Shown here piece after piece: positions 43,023 through 55,094 of a DNA stretch of 64,000 nucleotides. Below the pieces are notes generated by a model. It saw nothing but the letters and a program-made list of their open reading frames with translations, searched no databases and was not told where the DNA came from. How positions within the stretch are numbered: position 1 is the stretch's first letter; each line of letters begins with the position of its first letter. The DNA comes from Gautieria morchelliformis (lineage: Eukaryota; Basidiomycota; Agaricomycetes; Gomphales; Gomphaceae): assembly GCA_015179125.1 (NCBI GenBank), contig WHVA01000041.1, forward strand, positions 248,001-312,000. Reading direction: 5' to 3'. A program made the position numbers and the translations under genes.

Positions 43023-43512
43023 TGTAAGGGCAACCCTAGCTGGCTGTGGAGATCACACTACCACACAACTGACAAGGGGAAATCCAAAGTATGTATAAAA
43101 GGACAGAGTATACAAGAGAGGGGATTCTCACCTGACAAGGGGAAATCCAAAGAGAAAAGTCTAAGGACCCCCAATGTCAGCGAGCCCATATTATACTATG
43201 CCACGCAGCCAGGGACAACACTTGGCACCCACCATCAACCCTGCATCCCCCTGACCCCCCTGACCCTTGATCAACCCTGGATATCACTTATTATGTGAGT
43301 CGCTTGACTTCCAACACTGTTCTGAGAGCGGAAGTCGAAAAGTGGAGTGGAATTGGCAAGGCGAACAGAACTGGTGGAAGTTCTGCCAGAAGCGGAATCA
43401 TTTCCGAAAGCGGAAGCGGAGATGGGATCAGAAGCGGAAGCGGAGTCGGAAATGGAGTCGGAACTGGGTGTGGTGTCGGAACTGGAAATGGAAAACAGGG
43501 TGTCCCCTGACA
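43023..43512 (-). repeat. Solo LTR of the left-edge chromovirus family
   Basis: The 490-bp LTR has the same ends as 1439-1918 (TGTCAGGGGACA...CCCTTACA) and the same TTCCG-rich tract. It is flanked by a perfect CACCC duplication (43018-43022 and 43513-43517) and sits inside the gag-protease region of Gypsy-III. Confidence 0.94.
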
Positions 43513-46161
43513 CACCCTCCCCCTCTTCATCAATCTGTTGAAGAGAATTTCGTCCAAGATCCACATCTGGATCCTTGGTCTCATCATCGTGCCTCGCAGC
43601 CACTGTCCTTATACCAGACCTAAGCCAGGGGCACTACGCCTTCTTGTGGCCAGGTTGGCTGCATTCAAAGCACGTAGTGCTGCTTTGGCTGCCGCTGGGC
43701 CGATCGTTAGGCTGGCCCAACGCTTTCGTTGGTGGGGCAGGTCGCGGTGACAACCCTGACACTTGAGGCTGTTTAGCTTCAGGTGGGTGTCCAGCTTGGG
43801 CTGGGCGTGGGGGCAGCGGTCACTGCAATGCTCCACTTCTCAAGAACAGGCTAGGCCTGGTCAGGCCCGCCTGTGTCACCGGCTTGCTATTGCCGCTGCG
43901 CTTTCTGCGCGGCGCATCCCCATATTGTATTGGGATGCTTCCTCTATCATTCGGGCCATCTCGAAGAGTTGCTCTATCGAGCTGCTCTTGGCGTTATGGC
44001 CCTTTTTGCGCAGCGTCTCACGCAGCGCCAACACAAACCGTCTCTGGAACGTATAGTCGTCTGGCGGCTGTATCATACGCGCTGCGTATTTCGTGAGTTC
44101 GTTCAGCATCTCCTGAACGGTCTTCATGCCTTGCATGACCACGTCGAATTTATTCGATGGGTGGTGGTATGTCAGTGTGTGCAGGAACCTCTTTTGAAGG
44201 CCCTCCATCACTGTTTCCAGGGTCCAACTGCGGACCTGGCGATCGAAGCGTTCTACGTTTCGAAGGAACCATTCCTGGGCTTCGCCAGTCAAGCGAGTGC
44301 CCACGTAGCCGACCTGCATGTCTATGCTGGTTGGCCCTGTTAGCAACTTGGGGTTATGGCAGGGAAGGTTCGGTAGAGTTCTTAGAAAGCTAGAATCAAA
44401 TTCACTCTCTCAGTGAATTTATTGTCACTGTTATATTAATACAATACCTAGAATCAAATTCACTACATGATTTTCAGTCAACATGCTATGAAAATATAAA
44501 GAATGCTACTCGCCTCTCTCAGTGAATTTATTGTCACTGAGAGAGGAGCACAATCCTGTCTCAGAAGGCATATACATGCACCCGGCCCTTTAGCGCCCAA
44601 GAGCTCGCGCGTCGAAGTCATTTCAAACTCCGCTGGGTGCAGCCGCCTGTGAAAATAGAGATAACAAAGTGAAAAGGAGAGATAGGGAGTGACTGGAAAT
44701 TTTCGAAAATAATCAGAGAAGTGAATGCATGGTACAAGAGCAATGTGAGAAGAGATTGAAACACCATACAATAAATCGAATATATTATGCTTGATTTTGG
44801 TGCAGGAGCATAAATGCACCCAACAGGCCCTAGGAGGCAGTTCATTTTCAGCCATCTCAAGATGGCTGCGACGAAGATTTCAAACTCTTCGAGGTCAGAT
44901 TCCCCAGTGTATGGCTTGGGGTGAGCCAGCTTCACGCCGACTTTCGCAAGCACAGACTTTTCCAGGTCTGTGTCCGCGGCGTCTGCCAATGCCACGCGGA
45001 TCATCCGTGTGATCCGGTCGTACGGCTCCAGCGGTACGACGTCAGCCTGGTCCGGTATGCCTTGGCCCTCTGTTGGGGCCATGGATCGTTCGCATGGCTG
45101 TGACGCCACATGGGGCAGGCTGTTGTATGCCCTGACGGGCCCCGGGCCCGGGTCAGGCTCGGGATCAGGAGCATTTTGTGCTCTCTGGTCTGGGGGTGTT
45201 TTGTGCCTGGTGCCCCCTGTCAGCCCCGCGTTGCGGATCCGCAGCCTACTGTTGTAGGCTGCGGGTGCTTGTCGTGCATCCTGCACGGCTTGCGTGAGCT
45301 GTTCGTCGGGCTGCTGAGCGGTGTGGCTTTGGGCCACCGCTTCCTCAGTGTTCTTAGTATGGCGGCATGTGGCTACAGCCTCTTTTTGCTGCCAGTGCAC
45401 AGCTTCGAACTCTAGGCTCTCCGTCATCGCTTCAGAGTCAGGCGCTGAGGTGACCTGCTCTCTGACGATCTGTTGGATCGTCTTGCGGCTGTCCATGGGG
45501 GCAGCCGGTTTCTCTTGGGGTTCATTTCTGAACCGCACGTCCTGTTTGACCGGGACGGCTGGCGGTGGCATTCGCTGCCTGTCCAGCTCCTTTCGCCGTG
45601 GGTCTTCTGCATCGTGGCCATGTTCATTAGCTGTGGACTGTCATGAGCTTTGATGTGGCGCTTTGCATTCCCCATGTTCGTGGAGGGCTGTCTGGGCGTC
45701 CTCCAGCATGGCCGTGTCTCACAGCCTGATCTCCTCGGTTTGGTGGAGTTCCTTGCCGATCTCCATGAGAGCAGCGGCAATGTTGTCAAGCTGCGATGCT
45801 ATTTGATCATGCTTGTGGCCCGTGAGGGCGTTCCAGTGCAATGCATCCTGCACCTGCTTGTTCACTGCCTCGGCCATCTCATTGTAGATGGCGTGAGTCC
45901 TCGAGCTCTTGTGACTTGAGCTCGAGTATTCCAAGCCCTGACCGTCGTCAGGGGCTCGTCTTTTTTGCCTTTGTCCTCCTTCAGGGACAATCGTCGTTCC
46001 TCTGCTTCATGAGCGGTGGTGAGATCTATGATCTCTCTGTCTTCTGGCGTCCTGGATTCTGGGTCCAGGGTAGGGTCAGCCATCGTGTCACTGGGCTGCA
46101 CCTCTGGCGTGGACCGCGAGCTCAACGCTCGTGTCCGTCTTCGACTGCGTGGAATCATCAT
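43513..46161 (-). pseudogene. Gypsy-III gag, interrupted by a solo LTR
   Basis: From a start near 46161 (MMIPRSRRRTRALSS), gag reads through several frame-shifted blocks: an N-terminal region with VNKQVQDALHWN, a middle with a DPEPDPGPGP low-complexity stretch, and the capsid (AHPKPYTGESDLEEFEIFV, LTGEAQEWFLRNVERF, YTFQRRFVLALRETLRKKG). It ends in a zinc knuckle (CFECSQPGHKKA, stop, CPW) whose C-x2-C-x4-H-x4-C spacing is intact apart from the stop near 43640. The capsid is split by a Copia LTR at 44338-44825. This is Ty3/Gypsy-type gag, inactive. Confidence 0.85.
44338..44825 (-). repeat. Solo LTR of the Copia-A family in Gypsy-III gag
   Basis: The 488-bp LTR is flanked by the perfect duplication GGCCC (44333-44337 and 44826-44830). 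Its sequence matches the Copia-A/Copia-B LTRs, including both AATAAA hairpins. Joining the flanks restores the gag reading. It implies a complete element once inserted here and was later lost by LTR-LTR recombination. Confidence 0.95.
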
Positions 46162-46608
46162 GCTCGCAGCCGACAGTAGAAGGTCTACTGGAGGGTATCA
46201 ACAATGTTTAGTCGTCAACGCAGCGATCTTTTTCAAGATTGCTTCGAATCCACAATTTGGTCCTGTGGGGATCAACTGCAGGATAGTTCAAAAAGGTGTA
46301 AAGATGTGGATCTTAAGCCTTGTGTCACAAGAGCACAACAGAACTTGACCAATCTGTGGTATTCTGAATGCTACATAGTGACAGTGTAAGGTAAGATGCA
46401 ATGGGAGCCGCTGACCGGTTCCCACGCATAAACTATACAGTGGGTCCCTAAGGGGCCCACTGGGATTAGGTAATAACTAGTGTACATACATGGATACATA
46501 GGTTATTTACAATGAGCATGGAAGAATCGGAAAAAGGATGTCCATGAAGCAGCTGAACTTCAGAATCATCATTATGGATCCACACTCAACCGTGCTTGTG
46601 CACTCCAA
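46162..46608 (-). other. Probable 5' LTR/leader region of Gypsy-III
   Basis: This non-coding stretch is directly upstream of the gag start and would be expected to hold the 5' LTR and leader. Without a second copy I cannot place LTR ends. No gene was seen. Confidence 0.35.
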
Positions 46609-46648
46609 GCCCACCAGTACCAAATGTCACGTTTGGTACTGGTGGGCT
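46608..46648. repeat. Perfect 17-bp inverted repeat, 7-nt loop
   Basis: AGCCCACCAGTACCAAA pairs exactly with TTTGGTACTGGTGGGCT across the loop TGTCACG. It lies at the outer end of the presumed Gypsy-III leader/LTR region and may mark an element boundary. Confidence 0.85.
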
Positions 46649-47043
46649 CAGAGTGCTCATCGCCTAGGTAGTGTATTAGGTGGGCAGGAGACCAATCAAC
46701 AAGTGTGTTTATACTATGTGCCTATGTGACTCACTTTACTCTTGAACATCAATGACAACACTATCGGTAGATGTGAGATACTCAGTGCTATAGAGTGTCA
46801 TAGAGGCATGGAAAAGCTGGTGGGAAGACATACCATATCTCAAGGTCTCAGCTTGTGGATAGCTAGTAAACACAGCAGAAGACAGTGCCACAGATGTGTT
46901 CACAAGACTTCCATGCACAGGTCTTACCAAGGTCAGGACAAGGTGTTCAAGTTGTCAACCCATAGGTTTTGCTTACGTATTTGAAAATATGCTGGCCATA
47001 CCTTGAGCAGACATATCTAACACATATACAGTAAGGCTATCAG
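46649..47043. other. Unassigned stretch
   Basis: I see no gene or repeat here. It ends with AAAGG, the target duplication of the next solo LTR. Confidence 0.4.
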
Positions 47044-47048
47044 AAAGG

Positions 47049-48221
47049 TGTCAGAACCGTCCACACCAGGCGTAAGATCCCAATGTTGAAGACCCTGCAC
47101 TAAAAAGGGGTGCCTGTTCTGGTTGGTCGAAAGAGATAAGAAGAAGGACAAGTCTGAAGTAGACGCTAATTAGAATTCCACTAAGTATTTACAGAAGCCT
47201 CGAAGTAAGAGATTGAGAGAAGAGAGACGATAGAGTGAGCAAGGTATCCTCAAGTGCTTAAGGGCACAGGAGACGGTGTAACGTATGTGATAACCAAACT
47301 AGCGAAATACATGGAGTAAGCTCTGGTATTTATCTACTTTGGAAAAGGGGGATGAGTCAGAAGAGAATAGGAGGGATGAGTCACCGTGAGTCAGAATGAG
47401 TCAGAATGAGTCAGAGTGAGTCAGAGTGAGTCAGGTGAGTATGAGAAGGAGTCAGAACAACAAGAGGGATGAGTCACAATGAGTCAGAATGAGTCAGGAT
47501 GAGTCAGAGTGAGTCAGGTGAGTCATGAAGAGGAGTCAGGACAATAAAGCTGATATGGTACACAATAGGGGAACTGAGTCATGATGAGTCAATGAAAACA
47601 AGAAGAGTGAGTCATGAGGGATACTGGTAAATCAAGAGTGACTCATGGAGACAATAATGAGTCGTCCTAACCCCTGAGCCAACCAACAATCCGGAACCAC
47701 ACATCTCTGCTCCAGACACACAGCCTCTGAGGCAATGCTTGACTTTCCAAGTCAATCGAAGGAGGTGGTGTAGGGTTAGGTGGTTGAGAGGGTTGGAAAT
47801 GATCGAAACAATATGGGTCATAGCTGGTGCTAACCCCGCTTTCCAATATCTGAATCTCTACACTTCTCTTGCCCTCATGCACAAAGGGAATATAGTGCAT
47901 AGGCATGTCAACTCGTCCTGAGGAAGGGTCGAAGAAGAGTTCATGGGGATCAAGGCTTCCCCAATCCATGCTGTCGGCACTCATCCTGCCAGATCGTCGC
48001 CTGGTGTGGACCGGTGATGGTGCCCGAATGCTTGGCGACATCTGCATAGGGAATGATGGCGTAGGTGCACGTGTGGGAGTGGCAGTGAAGCACATGGCAC
48101 TGGAGGTGATGGCTCAACTTGGGGTATGAAGATGTGATGGCAGGGGTCTGATGAGATGATTGGGGGAAAAGATTCCGTGTAAGCGCTCAGTGCAGTTGGT
48201 GAAATAAACCGGTTCATGACA
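47049..48221 (-). repeat. Large solo LTR, minus orientation
   Basis: This is the second copy of the family at 39127-40259, in the opposite orientation, 1173 bp, flanked by a perfect AAAGG duplication (47044-47048 and 48222-48226). It keeps the TGACTC array (47360-47600 region) and the 142-codon frame (47667-48095) with one visible amino-acid change (ESRVS to ESGVS). It carries about 30 bp absent from the first copy, near 47160-47200. Confidence 0.92.
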
Positions 48222-48778
48222 AAAGGTAACAACCACTACCTTTCAGCAAGTCAAAACTCAAACAGCGGTGTAGCGTGCTACCTATATACCCTGTGCCCCT
48301 GATCAAACTCAGGGGCACCTGCTCCACTCCTGATGTAAGTCCAAGGCCCCATGGCCACCGTCTGACACACATGACCCTTCCTATGTTCCTGACGCCACTC
48401 TGGGATTACTGCCAAAGCCAAAGGCTTGGGGACTACATGCCATCTCAAGTTTTTCATGAAGAATGACATAGTTGGCTCACCATCAAAAAGGTATAATAGC
48501 CCTCGCTAATCTTGGTTCTAAATTGGATTCAAAGTTCGTTCCCATTCGTGATTAATTATGTCGTTTGTCATCCTGTCTTGAAGATCATGCAAAATATATA
48601 AATACATTACACAAGTTTCGTCATATGCTCCTTCCAAATGGTGGGCATTACTGTACTGTAATCGAAATCCCCTATCCTTCCACATGCCTTGACACAATAA
48701 CAATCATTCATGTCAAAAGAAGATAAATAAGGAATCAAAGCTGTGAATCGAGCTCATCGTCTCGAGGATGAAATATCT

Positions 48779-50656
48779 CTAGCTCGATTCCATGGGTCCC
48801 AATTCATGGGAAAGAGCCAGGTCTCCCACATCACATATCGCCGCCATATCAATGTCGCTGCTGCTGCTATCATCTTGCGTGTTGATCATCCAGGTGGGGA
48901 GAAATGGGACAGTGTTTTGCTGTACCGCACTAGGGGTGAGGAAAGTTCCGTGGTTACTCATCACGGAGCGATGCAGGTGGATCGTCAAGCGATTGATCAT
49001 AATTGAAACCAGACTGTTAGCAAAACCATCAGCCAGAAGAGCGGAAGCTGAATACTGAGAAGCATACACGTCTGATGGGCTGTAGTTGAATGTGATGTGT
49101 AAGAATAAATAACATCGTTCGACCAGTAAGTGACCAGAGGGACTTACTAGGCATTTACAAACCTGAGTCCCACCTGATATATCTTCAAAGTTCATAACTC
49201 TAGACCCATCCTTAAGTTAACACTCACCGGTGCGAAAAGGCCCACACATAACCAGATGAACATGGTCGAAAATATGACGCTAAAATGTGTTCACAGTATG
49301 TCATTGAAGAACATGGCGCATGACTTACATGAAGTAGATGATGCCGTCCTTAACAATCATCCGTAAGATCCCGCCGCGATCCCTCAGTCCATTGAGAGAC
49401 CTGTCTTTCCAACCCTTGGCTATGATTAGGCCAACTATAGAGACATCATACATTAGTTCCAGGATGAGGGGAGCGAGTGCTCCGTTGTTACTGTGAAATT
49501 GTTATAAGACCAAATATTGATAATGAACCCTATGGGAACACACAGTCTGACAGGAGGAGGATACAGGCAGCCTTTCAGAAGTGAGGAATAAAATAAACAT
49601 GAGTTGCAGTGATGGAACACGTAGGTGTCAGCGCTTCGCACCTTGAAAGACAGGGAGGTCAATTGACGGCATAGGCAATACTGAGAATCGGGTTAGAGAT
49701 GATGGCTTTACAAAATGTCACTCGAAACTTACGTCCGTGATCCGAAAAAGCGGAAAACAAGATGGAAACAGCAAATTGAATGAGAATGACTGAACTCAAG
49801 TAACACAAGATCCATTTGCTACGATTGTACAACGCATATACACTGTTGTTGAAACAGTCAATACTTCTGTATGACGCATGAATCAAGGCCAATAACTAAC
49901 CGTAGAAGGAGTAGAATACTGGATGCGGTACCAACCACAATGAAGAACGCAAGCTCTAAAGGGCCTACTGTTTTGCAACTTGAGATAGAGCATTAATAGC
50001 GAGCAAGGGAAGGCGGCAGCCTAGATTGCTCACACCTAAAACATAATCAGAAACGCAAACTGCCAATGGGAACGAGACATACGGCTTCACCCCACTTTGT
50101 TGTGGCCGCTAAAGCACAAGGTAAGAACCATGACGGTATATCAATAACCAAATAACGTACCAGCTGTTATCACTAACAAGCAGATTGGGACGAAATATCT
50201 GGTCTGCTGGACATCACTATTGAGAACGTCCAAAGAACTAAAGACCTCACGACGAAAAACAGAAAACTAGCTAGGGCATGCATGGTTTAGAGCCATATGT
50301 TTGTCTCCCGAGGCTTAATTAAGTGGTTTACCTGAAGAGATTCTGTTGGACCAAATGTACCGAACCTAAAAGTTGTCGTGAACTTGTGGCTGGTCTTGAA
50401 AAATACAGACGTACTTCATCTCCAAGTGTGAGGAGATGCTCATAGAACAGAAGGGCGAGGCTTGAAACAAGGCAATACTGATCGGATAGTCAGAGAAGTC
50501 ATATAACTGGTCCCCTGGGTGGATACTTGCTCTAGTAGCCTGTCTATCATTTCAAGGCAAGGATATGACAATGGGACGATTTGATGAATTGAAAAACTTG
50601 GCAACTTACAACTGTCCTCCGAGGACGATGACGTCTTCCACACTGCCAGACCACAT
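48779..50656 (-). CDS. DUF6533-like multi-pass membrane protein, tandem copy 1
   Basis: Inferred exons on the minus strand: 50656-50610, 50539-50527 (13 nt), 50477-50415, 50365-50332, 50270-50251 (20 nt) and 50206-50161, then later exons including 49964-49901, 49842-49733, 49490-49329, 49279-49228 and a last exon ending at 48779. Joined in frame, the first six give a start MWSGSVEDVIVLGGQ followed by pieces such as CLVSSLALLFYEHLLTLGDE and VRYIWSNRISS, typical of agaricomycete DUF6533 membrane proteins. Later exons give TASSILLLLR with VYALYNRSKWILCYL, then LILELMYDVSIVGLI, IVKDGIIYF and ASALLADGFANSLVSIMINR. About seven membrane segments are expected. No stop was seen in the exons traced; two or three middle exons are unresolved. 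Function unknown. Confidence 0.72.
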
Positions 50657-51319
50657 AATGGGAGAAACACGGTTGCATGGGACCCATCCCTCAAGCTTTA
50701 TCACATCCGGATGGGGTCGCGAGCACTAGCAACGTGGCCTCTGACAGGAAAGTCAACGGCAGCAGCTTACTCGGAACAATACCCGAACACCAGAGTTATA
50801 AACTAGCGTCTAACCAATCACATCAAGGAAGTCAAGACAACTTTAAATACCAGAGCTCTACGGGTAAAAAGTCCTGCTATACCGGCGAGCTCAACTCCGC
50901 GCGCTCATGCCCGCCGGTTACCTCATCGCCGCACAGCCCCGGGCCTTCTCTGCAGCAGCTTAGTTCGAATCAGCAGTGCTCGGCGCTCGAGTACGCGAAA
51001 TGACACGCAGGGAAACCGCTCATGATAGCTGGTTGATGGGCGATCTGGTTCGCCGAGTTAATGGCACTTGAGTTCAATCCACGATTGCGGCTGGAAAAAC
51101 CAAAAAGAAGCTTGGCCAGTGGGTGCACGTCTGTGAGCTGGATGGAGACTGATCTGCAGTCTGATAGGGGGTCCCTTCTTGCCTGATCCGATGGCACACC
51201 CGCGCCTGGTCCGAGACTTGTTTGGGACCCGAACTGCCGACACCGGTGATCCTGCTCGCTAATATGATATCCCACGCGTGTCGCCACGGCCATGCGTCCG
51301 CCTTTGTGCCTTCATCGCC
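50657..51319. promoter_or_regulatory. Divergent intergenic region of unit 1
   Basis: About 660 bp separates the start of the minus-strand membrane-protein gene and the plus-strand Kre9-like gene, so it should hold both promoters. Parts are conserved in units 2 and 3 (for example GGGACCCCTTCTTGCC-like and ATACGATATCC-like pieces). No clear TATA box was identified. Confidence 0.45.
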
Positions 51320-51938
51320 ATGCTCTTCCTCGCGCTCGGGACACCAACACGCGGCCTGCTAACCCTGCTCAACCTCGGGACGGTCTATGATCTTCCCACC
51401 ACCGCCCCCCCGGCCGGAGATACATTCACGGCTGAAGGCACGACGAGCGTCGCATGGTGTATGAATACCACACCTCTTTCCCCGTCGCAGCGAGTCATGA
51501 GCGGACCATAGGGATACGGCCGCCCTGCCTGCCAGCGGGTCTCCAAGCCACAACGGCACGCTTGTGTTCAAGTTGGGGTTCGTGCAGAGTGCCGACAGCG
51601 AGCACCTCGACACAGGGTTATCCGTTACCGACGCACGTCGGTACATGCGGCTGACGGTCCAATTGACACCCACCTACCGTGTAGAGCATCCGCTGGCATC
51701 CGGTTTCAGCTTCCAAGCCGGAGCACAGAGCGTCGTCTTCCCAGAGGACTTCAATGCCCTCTCGAGACGACTATATCCTTGTCTGTGCGTTCCCGGACAT
51801 TTCCCGTTCGCGTCGATGGGTAGCTCGCTGATATCCTATCCTCATGGATGGCGTAGTGTTCGGAGATTCCGGAAACATATCCCAAAGGTTTATAATCCAA
51901 GCACAGCCCACACACTGAGTGATATACAGCTGAGGTGA
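51320..51938 (+). pseudogene. Kre9/KNH-like secreted protein, copy a, probably frameshifted
   Basis: Start MLFLALGTPTRGLLTLLNLG (signal-peptide-like), then APPAGDTFTAEGTTSVAW. An intron (51457-51511, GTGTAT...CCATAG) joins TGG to GATACGGCC, giving TAALPASGSPSHNGTLVFKL, LGFVQSADSEHLDTG, and after a second intron EHPLASGFSFQAGAQSVVFP. After a third intron VFGDSGN-type sequence is expected. This is the Kre9_KNH beta-sandwich pattern of fungal cell-wall or GPI-anchored proteins. Relative to copy c, an extra G at the second donor (GG|GTTATC) and four extra bases after PEDF disrupt the frame. It could still be a variant gene if splicing differs. Confidence 0.6.
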
Positions 51939-52372
51939 CTTGACGGAATACGCTCACGAAGAATCGCTGTCACACGCTATTGAGATGTATGGCTTGGTGC
52001 CAATGTATACGCAGGCCTTCGTTCATGTCTCACGTAAAATACTTATGCAATTATTATTGACCCAGATGTCACAGTGGGGTACAATAAAAGTAGAGTTCCT
52101 GTGTATCTAAACAAACACTTTTGAAACACGTTCTCTCTTGAATATGCACAGGTAACTGCTGACCCGTGCACTGTGAGTGATTCATACTCATTGTTTCACC
52201 CAATTACTATAGATGTCATGGAAACCGACTTCAATACCGCCGCGGCCCGCGCGGGAGGGAGACACCGCCAAAGCTCATATATAATCATAGACGCACACCC
52301 AGAACGTCCTTGCCGAGTCATGATCAGACCCTGGTCAGCCACTGGCTACACTTGGACGGTCGACATGAAGAC
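51939..52372. other. Spacer between units 1 and 2
   Basis: No gene was recognised. The part from 51950 to 52050 (ACGCTCACGAAGAATCGCTG) recurs at 60363-60460 in unit 3. Confidence 0.45.
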
Positions 52373-52744
52373 TGACGTAGTTGGCTCACCATCAACAGGG
52401 TCCTAATAGCGCTCCCGGTTCCCGGTTCGGACTTCGATTCGAAGTTCGTTCCCATATACAGTGGTTAATTATGTCGTTTGTCATCCTGTCTTGAAGATAT
52501 GACGACAAGATGTATAAATACGTTAAGTTTCGTCGTATGCTCAAATCTAATCGAAATCTCCGATCCTTCTACATGCCTAAACACAATCTCGTCCGACAAA
52601 CAATTATCCATGTCGCAAGAAGATAAATACAGAATCAAGGCTGCGAATTGAACTCAATATCTCGAGGATTCGATAAAGTTTATACTAGCTCGATTCCTTT
52701 TTTCATGGGAAAAAGCCATGTTTCCCACATCACATATGACGGCC

Positions 52745-54520
52745 TTAGTCGCTGCTGCTGCTATGATCCTGAGTGTTGAACATCCAGGTAGGGAGCTGTA
52801 CAGCGCTAGGGGTGAGGGAAGTTCCGTAGTTACCCTTCGCGGAGCGATGTATGTTGATCGTCAAGCGATTGATCATAATTGAAATAAGACTGTTAGCAGA
52901 ATCGTCAGCCAGAAGAGCGGAAGCCGACCATTGAGGAGCCTACATGTTTGATGAGCTGTAGTTGAATGTGACGCATGAGAATAAAAGATCATCATTGGAC
53001 CAGCCTGTAAGTAAATAGAGGGACTTACCCGGAATTGACGAGCTTGAGTCCGGGCTGATATATCTTCAGGGTTCATAACTCTAGACCCATCCTTAAGTTA
53101 ACACTCACCGGTGCGAAAAGGACCATACATAACCAGATGAACATGGTGGAAAATATAACACTAAAATGCGCTCGCAGCACGTTATTGAAGAAAATGGTCC
53201 ATGACTTACAGGAAGTAGATGATACCGTCCTTAACAATGATCCGTAAGATCCCCCCCTGATCCCTCAGTCCATTGAGAGCCCTGTCTTTCCAACTCTTGG
53301 CCACGATTAGGCCAATTATGGAGACATCATACGTAAGTTCCAGGATGAAGGGAATGTATGCTCCATCTTTACTGTCAAATCGTTATATAAGACCAAATAT
53401 CGATAATAACCCTATGGGAACACACAGTCTGGGAGAAGGAAGATACAGGCAGCCTTGCAGAAGTGAGGCATAAAAAAGGATGAGTTACGGTGATGCAACA
53501 CATAGGTGTCAACGCTTCGCACCTTGAAAGGCAGGGACGTCAATTGGCGGCGCAGGCAATGCTGAGAATCGGGTTAGAGGTGATGGCTTTACAAAATGTC
53601 ACTCGAAACTTACGTCCGTGACCGGGAAAAGCGTAAACGAAAGTGCTGACAACAAGTTGAATGACAATGACTGAACTCAAGTAACCCAAGGTCCATTTGT
53701 TATGATTGTACAACGCATATACACTGTTGTTAAAATCGTCAATAATTGTGTATGACGCAGGAATTAATGGTGATAACTAACCGCAGAAGGAGTAGAATAC
53801 TGGATGCGGTACCAATCACGGTGAAAACCGCAAGCTCTAAAGGGCCTAATGTTTTGCAGCTTGAGATAGAGTATTAATAGCGAGCAAGGGAAGTCAGCAG
53901 CCTAGATTGCTCACACCTAAAACATCATCAGAAACGCAAACTGCCAATGGGAACGAGACATACGGTTTCACCCCACTTTGTTGTGACCACTAAAGCACAA
54001 GGTAAGATCCATGACGGTATATCAATAGCCAAATAGCGTACCAGCTGTTATCACTGACATGCAGATTGGGACGAAATATCTGGTCTGCTGGACATCACTA
54101 TTGAGTACGTCCAAAGGATCAAAGACCTCACGACGTAAAACAGCAAACCAGCTGCGGCATGGTTTAGAGCCATGTTTGTCTCCCGAGGCTGGATTAAGTG
54201 GTTTACCTAAAGTTACTCTGTTGGACCAAATGTACCGAACCTAAAAGTTGTCGTGAGCTTGTGGCTGGTCTTGAAACACACAGACGTACTTCATCTCCAA
54301 GAGTGAGGAGATGCTCATAGAACAGAAGGGCGAGGCTTGAAACAAGGTAATACTGATCCGACAGTCAGAGAAGTCATATAACTGGTGCCTTGGGTGGATA
54401 CTTGCTCTAGTAGCCTGTCTATCATTTCAAGGTGACAAGGATGATTGATGAATTGAAAAACTTCATAACTTACAACTGCCCTCCAAGGACGACGATTTCT
54501 TGCACACTGCCAGACGACAT
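52745..54520 (-). pseudogene. DUF6533-like membrane protein, tandem copy 2
   Basis: The same exon plan as copy 1 can be traced: 54520-54474, 54414-54402 (13 nt) and 54352-54290, then an exon for VRYIWSNRVTLG, one for AGLLFYV and one for QTRYFVPICMSVITA. The later part has TASSILLLLR, VYALYNHNKWTLGYLSSVIV and IPFILELTYDVSIIGLIVAK. The last exon has TAG at 52940-52942 where copy 1 has TAT, cutting off about 65 residues that include the conserved SALLADDSANSLISIMINR. It may be a truncated gene or a pseudogene. Confidence 0.65.
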
Positions 54521-55094
54521 AATGGGAGATACACAGTTGGATGGGAAGCACCCTCCAGCTTTATCGCATCCTAGGGATAGGCGTGGCGAGCGACACTGCA
54601 ATGTGCCATCAGCAAAGTCAAACGGCAGCTAACTCTGACGGAACACCAGAATTATATAACTCAATTCATCACCAAATTGGCGTCTAGCCAATCAAGGAAG
54701 TCAAGCATATTTCGAATACCAGTCATGGGTCCAAGCACCTCGCCAATCATGTACGCGAAACGAGGCCCAGGGAAACAGCTGACCATCTGGTTTCAAGTTT
54801 GCCGAGTCCCCTTGCTCTGCAAGGGCTTTGGAAGCCTCCTGGGAAAGCTGCAGGCACCCAGGCACATGTTTCCGCGTCGGTCTGGTTTGCTGAGTTAATC
54901 GCACTTGTTCAATTTACAATTGCGGCTGGAAAAAAAGGAAAAAAAAAAAAAACGAGTTTGGCCTGGCTGCGCGTCTGTGGGCTGGACGGATATCTGCAGT
55001 CTGATTGAGGGACCCCTTCTTGCCTTATCCGGTGGCACATGCGCGCCTCGTCCGAGGCTTGTTTGGGACCTGAACCGCCGACACGATCCTGCTC

